From Rhizophagus irregularis (Eukaryota; Glomeromycota; Glomeromycetes; Glomerales; Glomeraceae): DNA of 64,000 nt. The DNA lies in contig NC_089457.1 of assembly GCF_026210795.1 (NCBI RefSeq), positions 2,852,001-2,916,000 on the forward strand, in the 5' to 3' direction. This document shows, one piece after another, positions 23,451 to 34,580 of this stretch. Numbering within the stretch: position 1 is the stretch's first letter; each line of letters begins with the position of its first letter. Under the pieces are notes generated by a model. That model was not told the origin of the DNA. It ran no database searches and saw nothing but the letters and a program-made list of their open reading frames with translations. The translations under genes were made by a program, and so were the position numbers.

Positions 23451-24033
23451 TGACAGGGCGTTTCTAAACTGTTTAATGTGAGGCAAATAACTTAAAATGA
23501 ATAATACTAATAAATAACTATACATTGTATTAAGAAATGTCAAATTGTGTATTTATAAAATGAAAGTTTTTGGTAAAATAAAAAAGGGAAATTTCCAAAA
23601 AAAGGGAATTCGAAAAAAAAATAATTACCGAAAAAAATTCTGAAAATAAAGAACAATATTTTGGCCCCAAAAAAAACTTTCATTCATGAAAATAAATTGT
23701 ACATCATGAAGTAAATAATTAGTCATTATTTAGTAAATTACTATTATTGGATATTTATATTTTACGATTTTCATCAGGAGTTATATTCTATGTAGATTTA
23801 CGTGAAAAAATATATGTAAAATTTAAATATACTATTCTATGTAGTTTTAAGGACCTAATAAAAATAAGTTTTTTTTTTTAGTAAAAATCTGATTTAATTT
23901 TAACTACATGATTATAAATTTTAGTATAAATGGCTAATTCCAAAAAAAACTTACCTTTGGTTTTTGCTTTTTATAAGGCGTTATGTTCGTACAACCCACG
24001 CTTCACGTAACTCCCGGTTCTGACCTACACCGA

Positions 24034-24322
24034 CTATGAACAAAAAAAGTAAAAAATAAACTCAACCAAACGCGATCCATTTTACGTTATGGTCGTGATT
24101 CTTTAGATGATTCATAATAAATGAAAAACCATTAGCACTAAGCATACCAAAAGTGAATACAAATTTCTTTCTACGACTATGAACAAAAAAGTAAAAATAA
24201 ACTCAACCAAACGCGGCCCATTTTGAGCACTCACTAATGGTTGTGATTCTTTAAATGATTCAAAATAAAGGTGAAAAATACTAATACTGAACATACTAAA
24301 TAAGGATATAAAAATTCTACAA
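24034..24322. repeat. Tandem duplication, about 140-bp unit
   Basis: GACTATGAACAAAAAA, GTAAAAATAAACTCAACCAA, ACGCG and GTGATTCTTTA.ATGATTCA recur in order at 24034-24171 and 24174-24322. The second copy has a short insertion (GAGCACTCAC). Non-coding; the copies are roughly 80% alike by eye. Confidence 0.75.
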
Positions 24323-24477
24323 AAAAATGTAAACTGAAAAGATTCGAAGTAATAAGAACTGACTTAATTTCTTGAAGTGGAATTCTCTTTGTTGCATTTC
24401 TTTCCACTCATGCCATTCCACAGGTCCCTATAAATTAACATTGAAAGCTTATGTTAGTTCTAGCTCATTCACTTCAG

Positions 24478-24800
24478 GCCATAATAGTGAATACCAAAAT
24501 GGTATTGTAAACAGTGACCATTTTGACAAGTGGTTGTACACCATAACCCAATTACCTTAGGGATAAACATACATTTCAGGAGTGACTATAAATATATGTG
24601 GTATCCTTCACTACTATCTATGTCCTCCATTATGACAGGTCATAATGTTGGACACCAAAATGATATTGTAAACAGTGACCATTTTGACAAGTAGCCATAC
24701 ACCATAACCCAATTACCTTAGGGATAAGCATACACTTCAGGAGTGACTATATATATCATGGTATCCTTCACCACCATCTATATTCTCTATTATGGCCATC
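24478..24800. repeat. Tandem duplication, about 170-bp unit
   Basis: Two adjacent copies share GTAAACAGTGACCATTTTGA, CAAGT, ACACCATAACCCAATTACCT, TAGGGATAA and CTTCAGGAGTGACTATA. Copy one covers about 24478-24640 and copy two about 24647-24800. The stretch is part of a GC-richer island (24370-25260) unlike the surrounding DNA. Confidence 0.75.
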
Positions 24801-25262
24801 AGATCCTTTGCAAGAGTGACTCCAGAGCACTTGGCAGACCAACTACTATATCTTCAAGACGGCGAATTTGAACCTGATGACTTATATTCAGGTACCTTAA
24901 CCAAGGCTCCACTTTCAAAGATATAACCTTGGGGTGGGTTCTCGTATGATGGGCCCCGGTCATCTATTTGCAACCCTTTAAAGCCGTCCGGTCAGCCCTC
25001 ATAACCCTTCGCACGTTGCTTTCGCGGTGTGCAGTCAAGGATTATGGTCAGTGGGTGATAGAATACTCTTTACCCACCTCTTTAAAAATTCCAGTTAGGT
25101 CGGAGGCAACGTTATTATCCATAAAAGCCTTTTGTTGTTCGTATGGACCGTCCCGTCATCTTTTTTTTTGTTAGGAGAGTTTAGTTTTATCCATAAAAGC
25201 CTTTTGTTATTCGTATGGACCGTCCCATCCTATTTTTTTTTTGTTAGAACTCGGAATAGAGT
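24801..25262. repeat. GC-richer island with a 75-bp tandem duplication
   Basis: ATCCATAAAAGCCTTTTGTT, TTCGTATGGACCGTCCC and a T-run with GTTAG occur at about 25118-25172 and again at about 25189-25246. Before them, 24850-25100 is GC-richer than the neighbourhood (GGGCCCCGG, GCCGTCCGGTCAGCCCTC). Short open frames exist but show no family features. Probably transposable-element sequence of unknown type. Confidence 0.55.
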
Positions 25263-25710
25263 TTTTTTGTTAGTAGAGTGGTAGTGGCTTTTTTTGTCCC
25301 TTTTTATATTATTTTCTTATCCCGTGATATAAGTCTATCAACCATGACTAATAGTTTGTTTGATATATGAGTCATCTTTACTAACTCTTATTTATAATTT
25401 TAAATTTTAAATGGCCGAGCTATCTGATATCGATAAAGAAACAGCGTCACGAGTTTTTTTTTCTTTAAAAGTAAATTCGTTATAATAATTTATTTTCAAA
25501 AAAAAAAAATGAACAGCCTTAAATACAGCGGAGAGTCAAATAATATCTGAAAATAGATAAAAATAAAATAAGAATAATTTGATTAGATGGAAAAATAGGT
25601 TGCAGCATGAACAAAAATATTAAATTCTTTAAAAAAATCACATGTTATGAAAAATTTAAAATATATAAATATAAATTTTAAAATTTCTTAACCGTTTAAT
25701 AATTGTAATA
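25263..25710. other. Intergenic, no gene recognised
   Basis: AT-rich spacer upstream of the BTB-TLDc pseudogene; nothing structured was supported. Confidence 0.45.
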
Positions 25711-26923
25711 ATGGTTGATAATAAACTTTTACCAAAATTATCACAAAATTTGCTTGAAATCTTTAAATAATGAAGATATTATGATATTACAATTGAAGTT
25801 GACAATGTCCCTGACGTAAAATATTTCGCGCTCATGTGGTTATTTTAAATTATCGTTCCCCTTATTTACGAAGACTCGAAGAGTTTTGTCAACAAATAAA
25901 AAGAGAAATGATGGAACTTTAGCGCACCAAATATTTCACCTGAGGTTTTAAGGTAAAAAAATAAATAAATAAAATAAACATTTATAATTATTATACTTTA
26001 TTAATTCAAAAGTGTTTATTTTAAATATATTTATGGAGGGAAATTATCTTTGGAAGAATATGAGGTTTCGGATATCATCAAAATCTTGGTCACTGCTAAT
26101 GAACTTAGTCTTCAAGAATTATTTTCTTATTTAGAAACTTTTTGATTAAAAGAAAATCTGATTGGATGGAACAAAACTTGATTTGATATATCGAACGAGT
26201 TTTGAAAATAATTCTTTTTATCAATTGAATTAATTACAAGTCTGGGAGCATGTGATTAAATAGGGATTTGCTCAAAATCTGGAACTTCCATCTGACATTT
26301 GAAAACTATTCAAAAGAGGATTTCAATACTTTAAAGAAGACCTTACAGCAATGCATTCCTTTAATTAGATTCCATAATTTAACTTCCTAGGAATTTTCGG
26401 AAAAAGTGATCCTTACAAAAAAAATATTTCCAAAGGAATTATATAAAAATTTATTAAAAGATTTTTAAATAACAATAGCAAACCAATTAAGCCAAATGAA
26501 ATATCAGAACCTAGGATAGACCAAAAAATATTGATTCTACAATCATTACATTTCAACATGTTGAATTAAAAATTGATAGGTTAGAGTACACGGACAGGTA
26601 AAACATTTATATGAATTTTAAATTAATTTTTCATGGATCTCGTGACAGATGTACAGATGAAATTTGTGATAACAAAGCCTGGAGGACATAATCCAATTGA
26701 ATGGAAATTTAATAATCTTTATGGTATTACTATAAATAATTTTATATTTTTTTTAGAAATAATGATTATATTTTAAGTCGCGTAATAAATGAAAGGAGCG
26801 CTACACGTAACTGTTGGAATTACAGTCCATCATTTGGAAATGGTGATTTGTGTTTATATGGGTTAAATATTAGTTGTGCAAAATAGAAGTTTTATTGTAG
26901 AAGTTGAAGTGTTAAAAATTTAA
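25711..26923 (+). pseudogene. BTB-BACK-TLDc pseudogene
   Basis: It starts at ATG 25711 with KLSQNLLEI and then an in-frame stop. BTB-like sequence continues across frames: ILNYR-like and STNKKRNDGTLA (about 25850-25920), then, after an intron, YIYGGKLSLEEYEVSDIIKI (about 26028-26087). BACK-like pieces follow (LQQCIPLIRFHNLTS, FPKELYKNLLKDF), then TLDc pieces (LIFHGSRDRCT, YILSRVINE, SFGNGDLCLYGLN), ending at TAA 26921-26923. Several frameshifts and stops show it is dead. The exon order and intron after the BTB core match the intact gene at 21138, which is a diverged relative rather than a recent duplicate. Confidence 0.8.
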
Positions 26924-27296
26924 AATACCTTCAAAAAAAAGAATATGATTATTTTTAAATGTAATATATCCAATTTATAAATATATTTTCGCCAGCTATT
27001 AAAAATTTTTATGATCATGCATTTCATTCGCTTCTCTAGCATTTTTGATTCGTTATGTATCTGAAAAATAATCAATAAAGTTTCGTTCACTTCAGGACAT
27101 TTGCATTAAAATTTTTTCTTTTGCAAAAACTGTTACGATTAGAATCATGTGATTTCGAAATATCTGCGCCATGCAGTGTAACTGATCAATTATCAATCTG
27201 TACATATATATATATATCCACCTGCAAAAAAAATCAATTTCTTTTTCGAACCACTTGTGAAACTTATTTTACGTAAAAATCATATATAGCTATAAT
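26924..27296. other. Intergenic, no gene recognised
   Basis: AT-rich spacer with a (TA)n run near 27208. It would contain the former promoter of the Crinkler-like gene. Confidence 0.45.
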
Positions 27297-29355
27297 ATGT
27301 CACTTGATAATATTGTTGATGCTATTCCTGAAGAGCCTAATGAATTAAGTGAGCAAGAGCGGGACAATTTATACATATATCTTACTCGCAATGATACTAA
27401 CTTAGATAATGTAGAAAAATTACTTAATCTCTGCAAGACAAATAACGCTAAGCTTGTATCTGTTTCTGGTGCGTTTCTATGATTTGCCTGTTTGTTATGT
27501 AATACCGAATACTTACTTAATCTTGTGCTTTTCTTTCCTGCTTCTTATCGTCAAACCCGTCCAAAAAACACATTCACGTTATCGAAGAGCAACCTGGTGC
27601 CACTGGTAAGTGAGTCGTAATAATTTTGGTCAGCGCGAGTGAACGCGTCTTGGCTCGATTTTTGTTAACTTGTTTCGTCGTTTCTCATCTACACTGTATG
27701 TTAATAATATTTTTCAATATTTTAGGGAATAAGCGACGAAAAATAAGTGATTTTGAAGGTGATACTGGTGATAATGGGTCTCTTGCAAAAGTATGGAGCG
27801 TGCGACGTTAATCAACAGGATTCTTACTATGTCCGAGGAAGTTTCTTATATTTTAGGCTTTTATGATGTTGGTAACAAATTATCCACCATCTTCATCCGG
27901 TGTTGATACGATGATTTGTCCGGTATCATTTATGCAGGTAAAAATCTCCGTCGTTGGCGTATTAGTGGTAATCCAGGAATTGGAAAAACCTTCCTCGGCT
28001 ATTACCTACTTTATCAGCTCGCAGAAAAAAATGAAACTGTCATATACCACCAACACGGCAGATCTGCGATTCTCTCAGTGAAAAACAAGTTATTAGTGGT
28101 TCCGTTCACGAATTTCGTGATTATCTAGGTAGAGATGATGTTTGGTACATTGTGGATGCTCGGAAGCCGAAGGAATATCGCGGAAAGACTATTCTTATCT
28201 TCACTCCAGGTGAATTACTATAAAAAGTTTGATGGTCTTGGAGTAAAGATAATGTACATGCCGGTATGGTCTCTCTCGGAGATCAAACAATGCAAGAATA
28301 ATATTGATATTTTCAAAAATCTTAAAGGCGAAGAAATTCTAGACTTATGTAATAAATGGGTGGGATTCCTCGGTATGTCTTGTTTCACGCTCGAAATTAT
28401 GCTCTGCAGAGCCTTCTGGATGCTGGAATTAACGAAGTTAATGCGAATATAATGAGCTTTGTTGGTGAAACCACTCAAGGTAATGATATTAGTCATAGAC
28501 TCGTCCATATCCGCACAAATGTACCAGAAGAAGAAGAAGCAGAGGAAGGAAAAGTAAATCTTTAGATCTTACACTTTCAGAATCTTCTATATCAATAAAT
28601 CTCGAACCTCTCACAATTAGTAGCTTTTCAGAACCTTCTATATCCCTTTACATCGTCTACATTACGGGGACCTTCTAATAAACCTAGTGTGGTGCAGAAT
28701 GATAATGAAGGAGTACCCTATTATAGTCAAATTATTCTAGAGTTCGCATCTGATTACGTTGCTGAAGGTGTAATAAACAGACTCTCGGAGATTAACAAGC
28801 AAGTGTTGCTTGATTTTGTGAAAACTAGTGTGGATGTAAATGAATATAGTTCACTCCGAGGAATAATTTTTGAGCGACTTGCTCATCAAAAGTTGCTGAA
28901 TGGAGGAGACTGAATGTCATTCTTTAAATGGTAAAGATAGTAGTGAGTACGTTATTAATATGCAAAAAGTCCAAAAACGGAAAAATTATTGTTCAGCAAT
29001 ATTGATAAAATCCAAGCCAATAAATACTGTATTACCAACTCAAATGAACAGCAAGCCCTTCAATGCATTTATTTATCCAACATGTTTCTTCCAGACGACT
29101 ATCGCAAAAAAGAGCGGTTTAGAAAAATATATTAAGGGAACAAGCGGTGATATTGATCTTCACTTTGTCGTACCAAAATTGATATTTTCAGATTATAAAA
29201 AGCAGCATCTTCACACTGCCAAGGGAATTGTTCTCCGAAATAAACCGTCCTGGTTAGATCGCTTCAAACAATATGTTATTGATGTTGATCTAAAGCTTAA
29301 AGATATACAGTTTCAGTTTATATTCTCATATGACATCTGGTGTTATTATAATTGA
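27297..29355 (+). pseudogene. Crinkler-like P-loop protein gene, multiply frameshifted
   Basis: It begins with ATG 27297 (MSLDNIVDAIPEEP, acidic) in a first exon ending at a GTGCGT donor near 27470. A second exon (KKHIHVIEEQPGATG) joins by a good GTAAGT/TAG intron to 27726 (NKRRKISDFEGD). A Walker A motif, SGNPGIGKTFLGYY, lies at about 27963-28005. Later blocks are FRDYLGRDDVWYIVDARKP, MYMPVWSLSEIKQC, GGIPRYVLFHARN, YSQIILEFASDYV and LHFVVPKLIFSDY. They alternate between frames with stops at about 27809, 27934 and 28126, and no AG is seen at the first acceptor. The order of P-loop, MP.WS.SEI and WGGIPR blocks is that of Crinkler-type proteins common in these fungi (recalled, not searched). 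It appears dead. Confidence 0.65.
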
Positions 29356-29534
29356 TCTTTGTGTTTGTATTATTTTTTTCGATTGTATTCTTAAAAATTG
29401 ATATAGTTTGCTGTAGTGCATTGAATAAAAATTGGATTATACATTGAAAATAGACAAAAGGAGCTTCGCTAAATATTTTATGTAACTTTCATCACTCGCT
29501 TGTCTGTTATGATGATGTCGAGGTTACATTATAT

Positions 29535-29835
29535 CAATAAAAGATCTTGCCTATTCACCTCGTTCATGGTTAAAGCTAACTAATCTGGAAATGAGTGATA
29601 GCTTTTCATTCCGAAAAAAAATTATTTCTGAGGAAAGGTATACAGCTCAGGCATTGGTTAATAAAGAAGTTCGGAAACAACTTCCTGATACTGTTAGCGA
29701 TGACGCACTTGAGAAGAAAAAAGAAAGGGCTCTGAAAATTTTTGAGCTATTCAGTGAATCGGCAAGCATATGATCCAGAGGATTAAATCTTTTTCAGCGT
29801 CAGCAATATCAAAGTTTATATTAACAAAATATTGA
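29535..29835 (+). pseudogene. Coding relic (KEVRKQLPDTVSD family)
   Basis: One frame reads IKDLAYSPRSWLKLTNLEMS and continues through KEVRKQLPDTVSDDALEKK to a stop at 29771-29773. A shifted frame continues IQRIKSFSASAISKF to about 29825. The two parts fit one ancestral protein with a frameshift near 29757. The motif family is recalled as repeated in glomeromycete genomes, probably with mobile DNA, but its function is unknown. Confidence 0.5.
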
Positions 29836-30430
29836 TTAGGTTTGCATCCGTACTAGTTACGCAGGCATGTACCTTCAGTTGCGGCGGATATACAGTATAA
29901 AAAATTTATGTTTTCAAAATTCTTTTTTTAGAAAGCTGAGTCTCCGGACACATAGAATTTTGGTGAGAAATCGCAAGTTCATTTTTAATTCATTTTTTTT
30001 GGGGAATTCAGTATAGAGTTTTCTGTGAATATTTCTTTGACGAAACGTATATTAACGTTATGTTTTTTATCTTTTTAGACGATTTCTTCGAATATCTATG
30101 AACGCGGATTTTGGTAAGAGTGAAAAGTATTTATGAACTTTCTTTTAATGAAACGTTTATTAACGTTTCCATTTTTAACTTTATTTAGATGTGGCTTATT
30201 CTTCAGGTCTGGACGTGCGTATTTCATGTATTTCATGGGCTAGGTTCCACACTTTGTATTTTTCCTTCATTTTTGTATTGTAAATAATTTACGCGTATGT
30301 GATTATATCAGAATCTTAATTTAGTGTTTGCATATCTTTTATACTTTATAGCATATTGCTACTCAATATTTCACAAATAAACTCCCCTTCTTTACCTTAA
30401 CATTTCGCAAATAATCTCACTATTTTTAAA

Positions 30431-30672
30431 GATTCTTGTTTATTACTGGTTGTTGATGATCTTGATGTTGAAACTGATAACGACGAACTTGAGGTTGATA
30501 ATGAAGAAATTGACCTATAATACAAAGTAAATGAAAATTGAACCCATTATATCTAATAATTTTACAATGTTTAAGACAAAGAGCAGCTTGCGTTCATGAA
30601 ATACTTGATAAAGTTACTATTGATGATCTTAATCATGGAAGTAGACTGGAAAGAGCCATGACCACATAGGGA
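30431..30672 (+). pseudogene. Two short exon-like relics
   Basis: The acidic frame VVDDLDVETDNDELEVDNEE, then IDL and a stop, covers about 30431-30520. A second open stretch at about 30588-30672 reads ACVHEILDKVTIDDLNHG and onward to a stop. They may be terminal exons belonging with the relic at 29535. Between them 29836-30430 has ATTAACGTT phrases (30051 and 30158) but no gene. Low certainty. Confidence 0.3.
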
Positions 30673-31768
30673 CTGCACTCAAACAAATGTATTTTTATAC
30701 TATTTGTAATTCATTTTTTTTTATAGATTATAGATTAAACTAGTAAACATTATATAGAACATTATTAATAATGGTGATGCAGACATGATATTCTCATTTC
30801 GAACTTATAAATTATTTTGACAAACTTTATAATTTCTTACAACCACTGCACAAAAAAAAAAGTTATTATGCATACTTTAAAACCTATTAGATTTTGCATT
30901 ATTTGTCAGCATAAAGTTTATTATAAATATCAGTAAATGGTAAAGCTAATTCACCTCATTAGTATAAAAAGTATTAACCGATAGATCTAATCAACAACCT
31001 GCCATAACTTGTGATCTTTAGTTATTTATAAAGTAATCAAACTTGAATCAAGAAAATATGATGATTAAACTGCAGTCATTAATAATGTTCCATTAATAGC
31101 TTCTTTTAGCATACTTATCCTTTTGATTTTTTTTCTTAATTCGTGATACTGCAAATGATCTGCAGAAAACAGGTGGCGCCAAATAAAAGTAAAAAACCAT
31201 GTGAAAAAAACAAACTTTGGGATAAATATTATGTATTAAAATATTTGAATGGGTTCACATAAAGAGCATTATGAAAATCGGGTATCAGAAAAAAATTACT
31301 AATGATCGATATAAAGCACCAAAATTATATATGAATTTTTTGCAGTATCACGGATTAAGTTTTTTTCCAAATTTTACTCCGGCGGTAAATATGTTGAAAT
31401 TTTGGCACTTTTCGTCCTAAGTTTATACTTTAACCAATTGATTAGTTTTAACCAATTGAGAATAAATTGATTAAAGCTTTAATTATTTTAACATACAGTA
31501 CATAACAAACAAATTATTTGATGTCAAAATTGGAATGATCTTTTGATGATTTTATTATATAACATAGAATGAAAATATATTATAATTTCGGATTTATTAC
31601 TAAAATACACATTTAATTAAGTAATTATAGTATAATTTACATATCAATAATCTTTCAGACATTAAAAGCGTAGGCAGTATCCTCGAATTCGTGATTTTAT
31701 TTGTTGATTTTTTTGCATAGACATGGAAATTTTATGAAATGTATCGATTGATAATAATTTAAACTGAG
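30673..31768. other. Gene desert, part 1
   Basis: AT-rich with many stops in all frames; no gene, RNA or element recognised. Confidence 0.5.
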
Positions 31769-31993
31769 CCCTATAAAAAGAATGCCCGGAAATTGTCATC
31801 GAAAATGTTTGGAAATGAAAAAAGCAATATTCCGGACACTTTTAGGATACCAGGTCTGAGCCCTCCTAGACATTTTTTGAACATTTTCCGGAAATTCACA
31901 ATATCTTAGCATCCGGAATATTGCAATTTTCTAGACACCGGACATTTCTGGACATTTTCGATGACAATTTCCGGACATTCTATTTTTATAGGG
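31769..31993. mobile_element. 225-bp MITE with CCCTATAAAAA termini
   Basis: The left arm runs from CCCTATAAAAAGAATGCCCG through GAAATTGTCATCGAAAATGT. The right arm is its reverse complement (ACATTTTCGATGACAATTTC, CGGACATTCTATTTTTATAGGG), continuing inward through GCAATATTCCGGA. The arms span about 75 bp, so nearly the whole element folds back. The immediate flanks do not give a clear target duplication. The terminus CCCTAT(A/G)AAAA is shared with the larger AT-rich element at 57789-58178, suggesting one superfamily. Confidence 0.85.
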
Positions 31994-34437
31994 ATGCAAA
32001 TATATGATTATAATTGATGGGTTGGAATTTATGCCACTAGCTCAAAGAAATATGGGTAGCTTAGGAAAAAATAGTGGCTTCTAAAGGGATATTAAATCTT
32101 ACGTGTTCTTGCTCTAAAATACTAACACAGAATAGTAGTATTTATCAGTTATTGAATAATTGGATTCAAATAGTCCTTCAGCCATCACTCTTTCAACCGA
32201 GTTTGAGAAACTATTTCTTGTTGTTGTAAGGGTTGTTACTTGTTTAGGTAACATGATAGAGTTTTTGCATATTTTCAGCCCTTTAATTAAATGAGTTGAA
32301 GGGAAAGTCTAAAGAATGGTAGGAAATAAATGCATAAATATTGAATTTAACAACAATAAGGATAGGTCAGAAATAGCAATAATGTTATAACAAATGATTG
32401 CACATGACTTCATAATTCTGGCAGAAGTTATAAAATTGGCCAGAATTACATTAAATAAAATCGTCTGGAAATATTTTAATCAAAATTTATAGTTTAAAAG
32501 AAACAAGCATTTCATGTAATACTAAAAATATAGTAAAATTTTCGAGCCAGCCTGAATAAGAAATAACAAAAGAAAATAACTAATATGTAATAAATAAAAC
32601 TTCTGAAAATTCTTAAAGTGAAGCCATTTATGAAGCGCAACTTCAAAGAATTTTTATAAAAATAGAAAAATTAATTGTTAAAGATTTTTATTGTAAGAAT
32701 ATAACAATATTAGTTAAAGTAAACTTTAGTCATGTTTTTATTTATTATTTTTTATTAATAGAAGCTTGGACTTGAAAGAAGATTTTCTTGGCTATATATT
32801 TTTATAGATTTGTCATAATTTGTACAAGACTTTGTATTATTGTTACTAAATAAACCATTTCTTTTTTACCAACAATTGTATTTGTCAAATAGATAGTTAA
32901 AAGATTACTACAACTGAACGTTTTGCATAAAATTAGAAAGGTTATTTATTTATCTAGGGGATCCATTGTTTGAAACCTTTTTGTAAATGACTAATACCTA
33001 AATTTCAGTTGGATTTTAATTTTAAATTAGTAGATGATTTTAAACTACTTGATTAAAAAGTAGCAATAAAAAAAATATAATAGTATTAATGATAATGAAA
33101 ATGATAAAAAATAGAATATTTGCTAATAATTTTAATAACTTCACTTCTTATTATATTATCTTTACAAAACATGGATTTATAGAGTTTCATTTCTGGTAAA
33201 ATAAGAAAGTATTTTGACCAGTAATATATCCTTAAAAACATAACTAAAGTTGGATACTATTTTAATTTTAATTTAATTTTGGTCTTGGATTTAATTTCTC
33301 GTGAATTTGAATCCATATAATGAGTCCAATTGTATGTACTCTAAGAGTATAAGTTCAGTGGATTCTATTCATAATAATAAACTCTATTATAAGTCAGTAA
33401 TGACCTGAAATAACAAAAAAAAATGTAAATATAAATTTAATATATTAAGCAATATATGTAAGCTTCATAATTAAGATCAATTAATTACTTGTTTCTAACT
33501 GGAACTCATCAAAAAGTTCATTGAAAAAATTGCATGCTAAGAGAATGGACTGGATTTATCTCTTTTGCTTTGTATATATATTTCATTAATCATTTCAAAA
33601 TTTGAAAATTTTAAAAAATTATTAAATTTTTAATACTATTTATAAATTACAATGAAGTAATTTGATGTTTCATTATTTTTAGGGTATACTATAAACTACA
33701 TTTATAAACTAAATTATGTATCTGTTTTTTTTAAGTTGATTTTCTTTTATTATTACTTTATCATATAAAACTTTTTTTATTTTATTTAATTTCTACCAAT
33801 TTCAAATTTATAATTATAGATATGGATGTTAATCTATTGTTTAAGTTTCAATTATTAATTATATTAAAATACTAATATAGGTTAAAGATCTTTGCATGAA
33901 GTATAGAACAGATAGTTTTTTTTTATGAGTATATATAAACTGAAACTGCCAAATTAATGCATATAAAGAATATCTTAACTAAATATAAATATTCTAAACA
34001 AAAATTTTTATATTAAAATAATGGAAATATACATGAAAAGACTGAAAAGTGAAGAGATGAATTACTAAATTATAATGTAGTTTGTGCCACATGGAATGTA
34101 TGTTCATTGGGTACGATGGCATTTTAATTATTAAATCGAATTTTTGGGTGAGTAGAAAGAAAGTCTTAAAATATTGTAATTTTCAAGTATTTTGACCACT
34201 GCAGTATATTTAATTAAAATCAGTCTAATTAACTTCTTTTAATAATTCTATATATATTTTGTGTTATTATCAGCTATGGTTAAGAATTAATTTTACAAGA
34301 TATTAGTTACATCTTGTAAAAATAAAATATTACAATTAATTTAATAAACTAGTACATGATATGCGTGATTTAAAAATAATATACTGTGCAAAAAAATTTT
34401 TTTAGATTTATACTTAAAGAATAAGAATTTTTTATAT
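31994..34437. other. Gene desert, part 2
   Basis: Very AT-rich; no open frame of note on either strand, no tRNA-like or repeat structure with recognisable ends. Confidence 0.5.
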
Positions 34438-34580
34438 AGGAATCCTCAAGGATCTGGTAATTCATAGAATCCTTAGGGACCTTTATAATTCATTTAAGGA
34501 GTTTTAAATTGCCAGATCCTTAAAGATTCTGGGTAATTTAAGGAATCTCTAAGGATCCATGGCCCAAAAAATTTACTGAT
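34438..34580. repeat. Dispersed repeat, related to 1580-1715
   Basis: Multiple GGAATCC, AAGGATC and AATCCTTAGG motifs arranged as imperfect inverted repeats, closing with ATCCATGGCCCAAAAAATTT then ACTGAT, the same right end as the block at 1580-1715. Non-coding. Confidence 0.5.
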
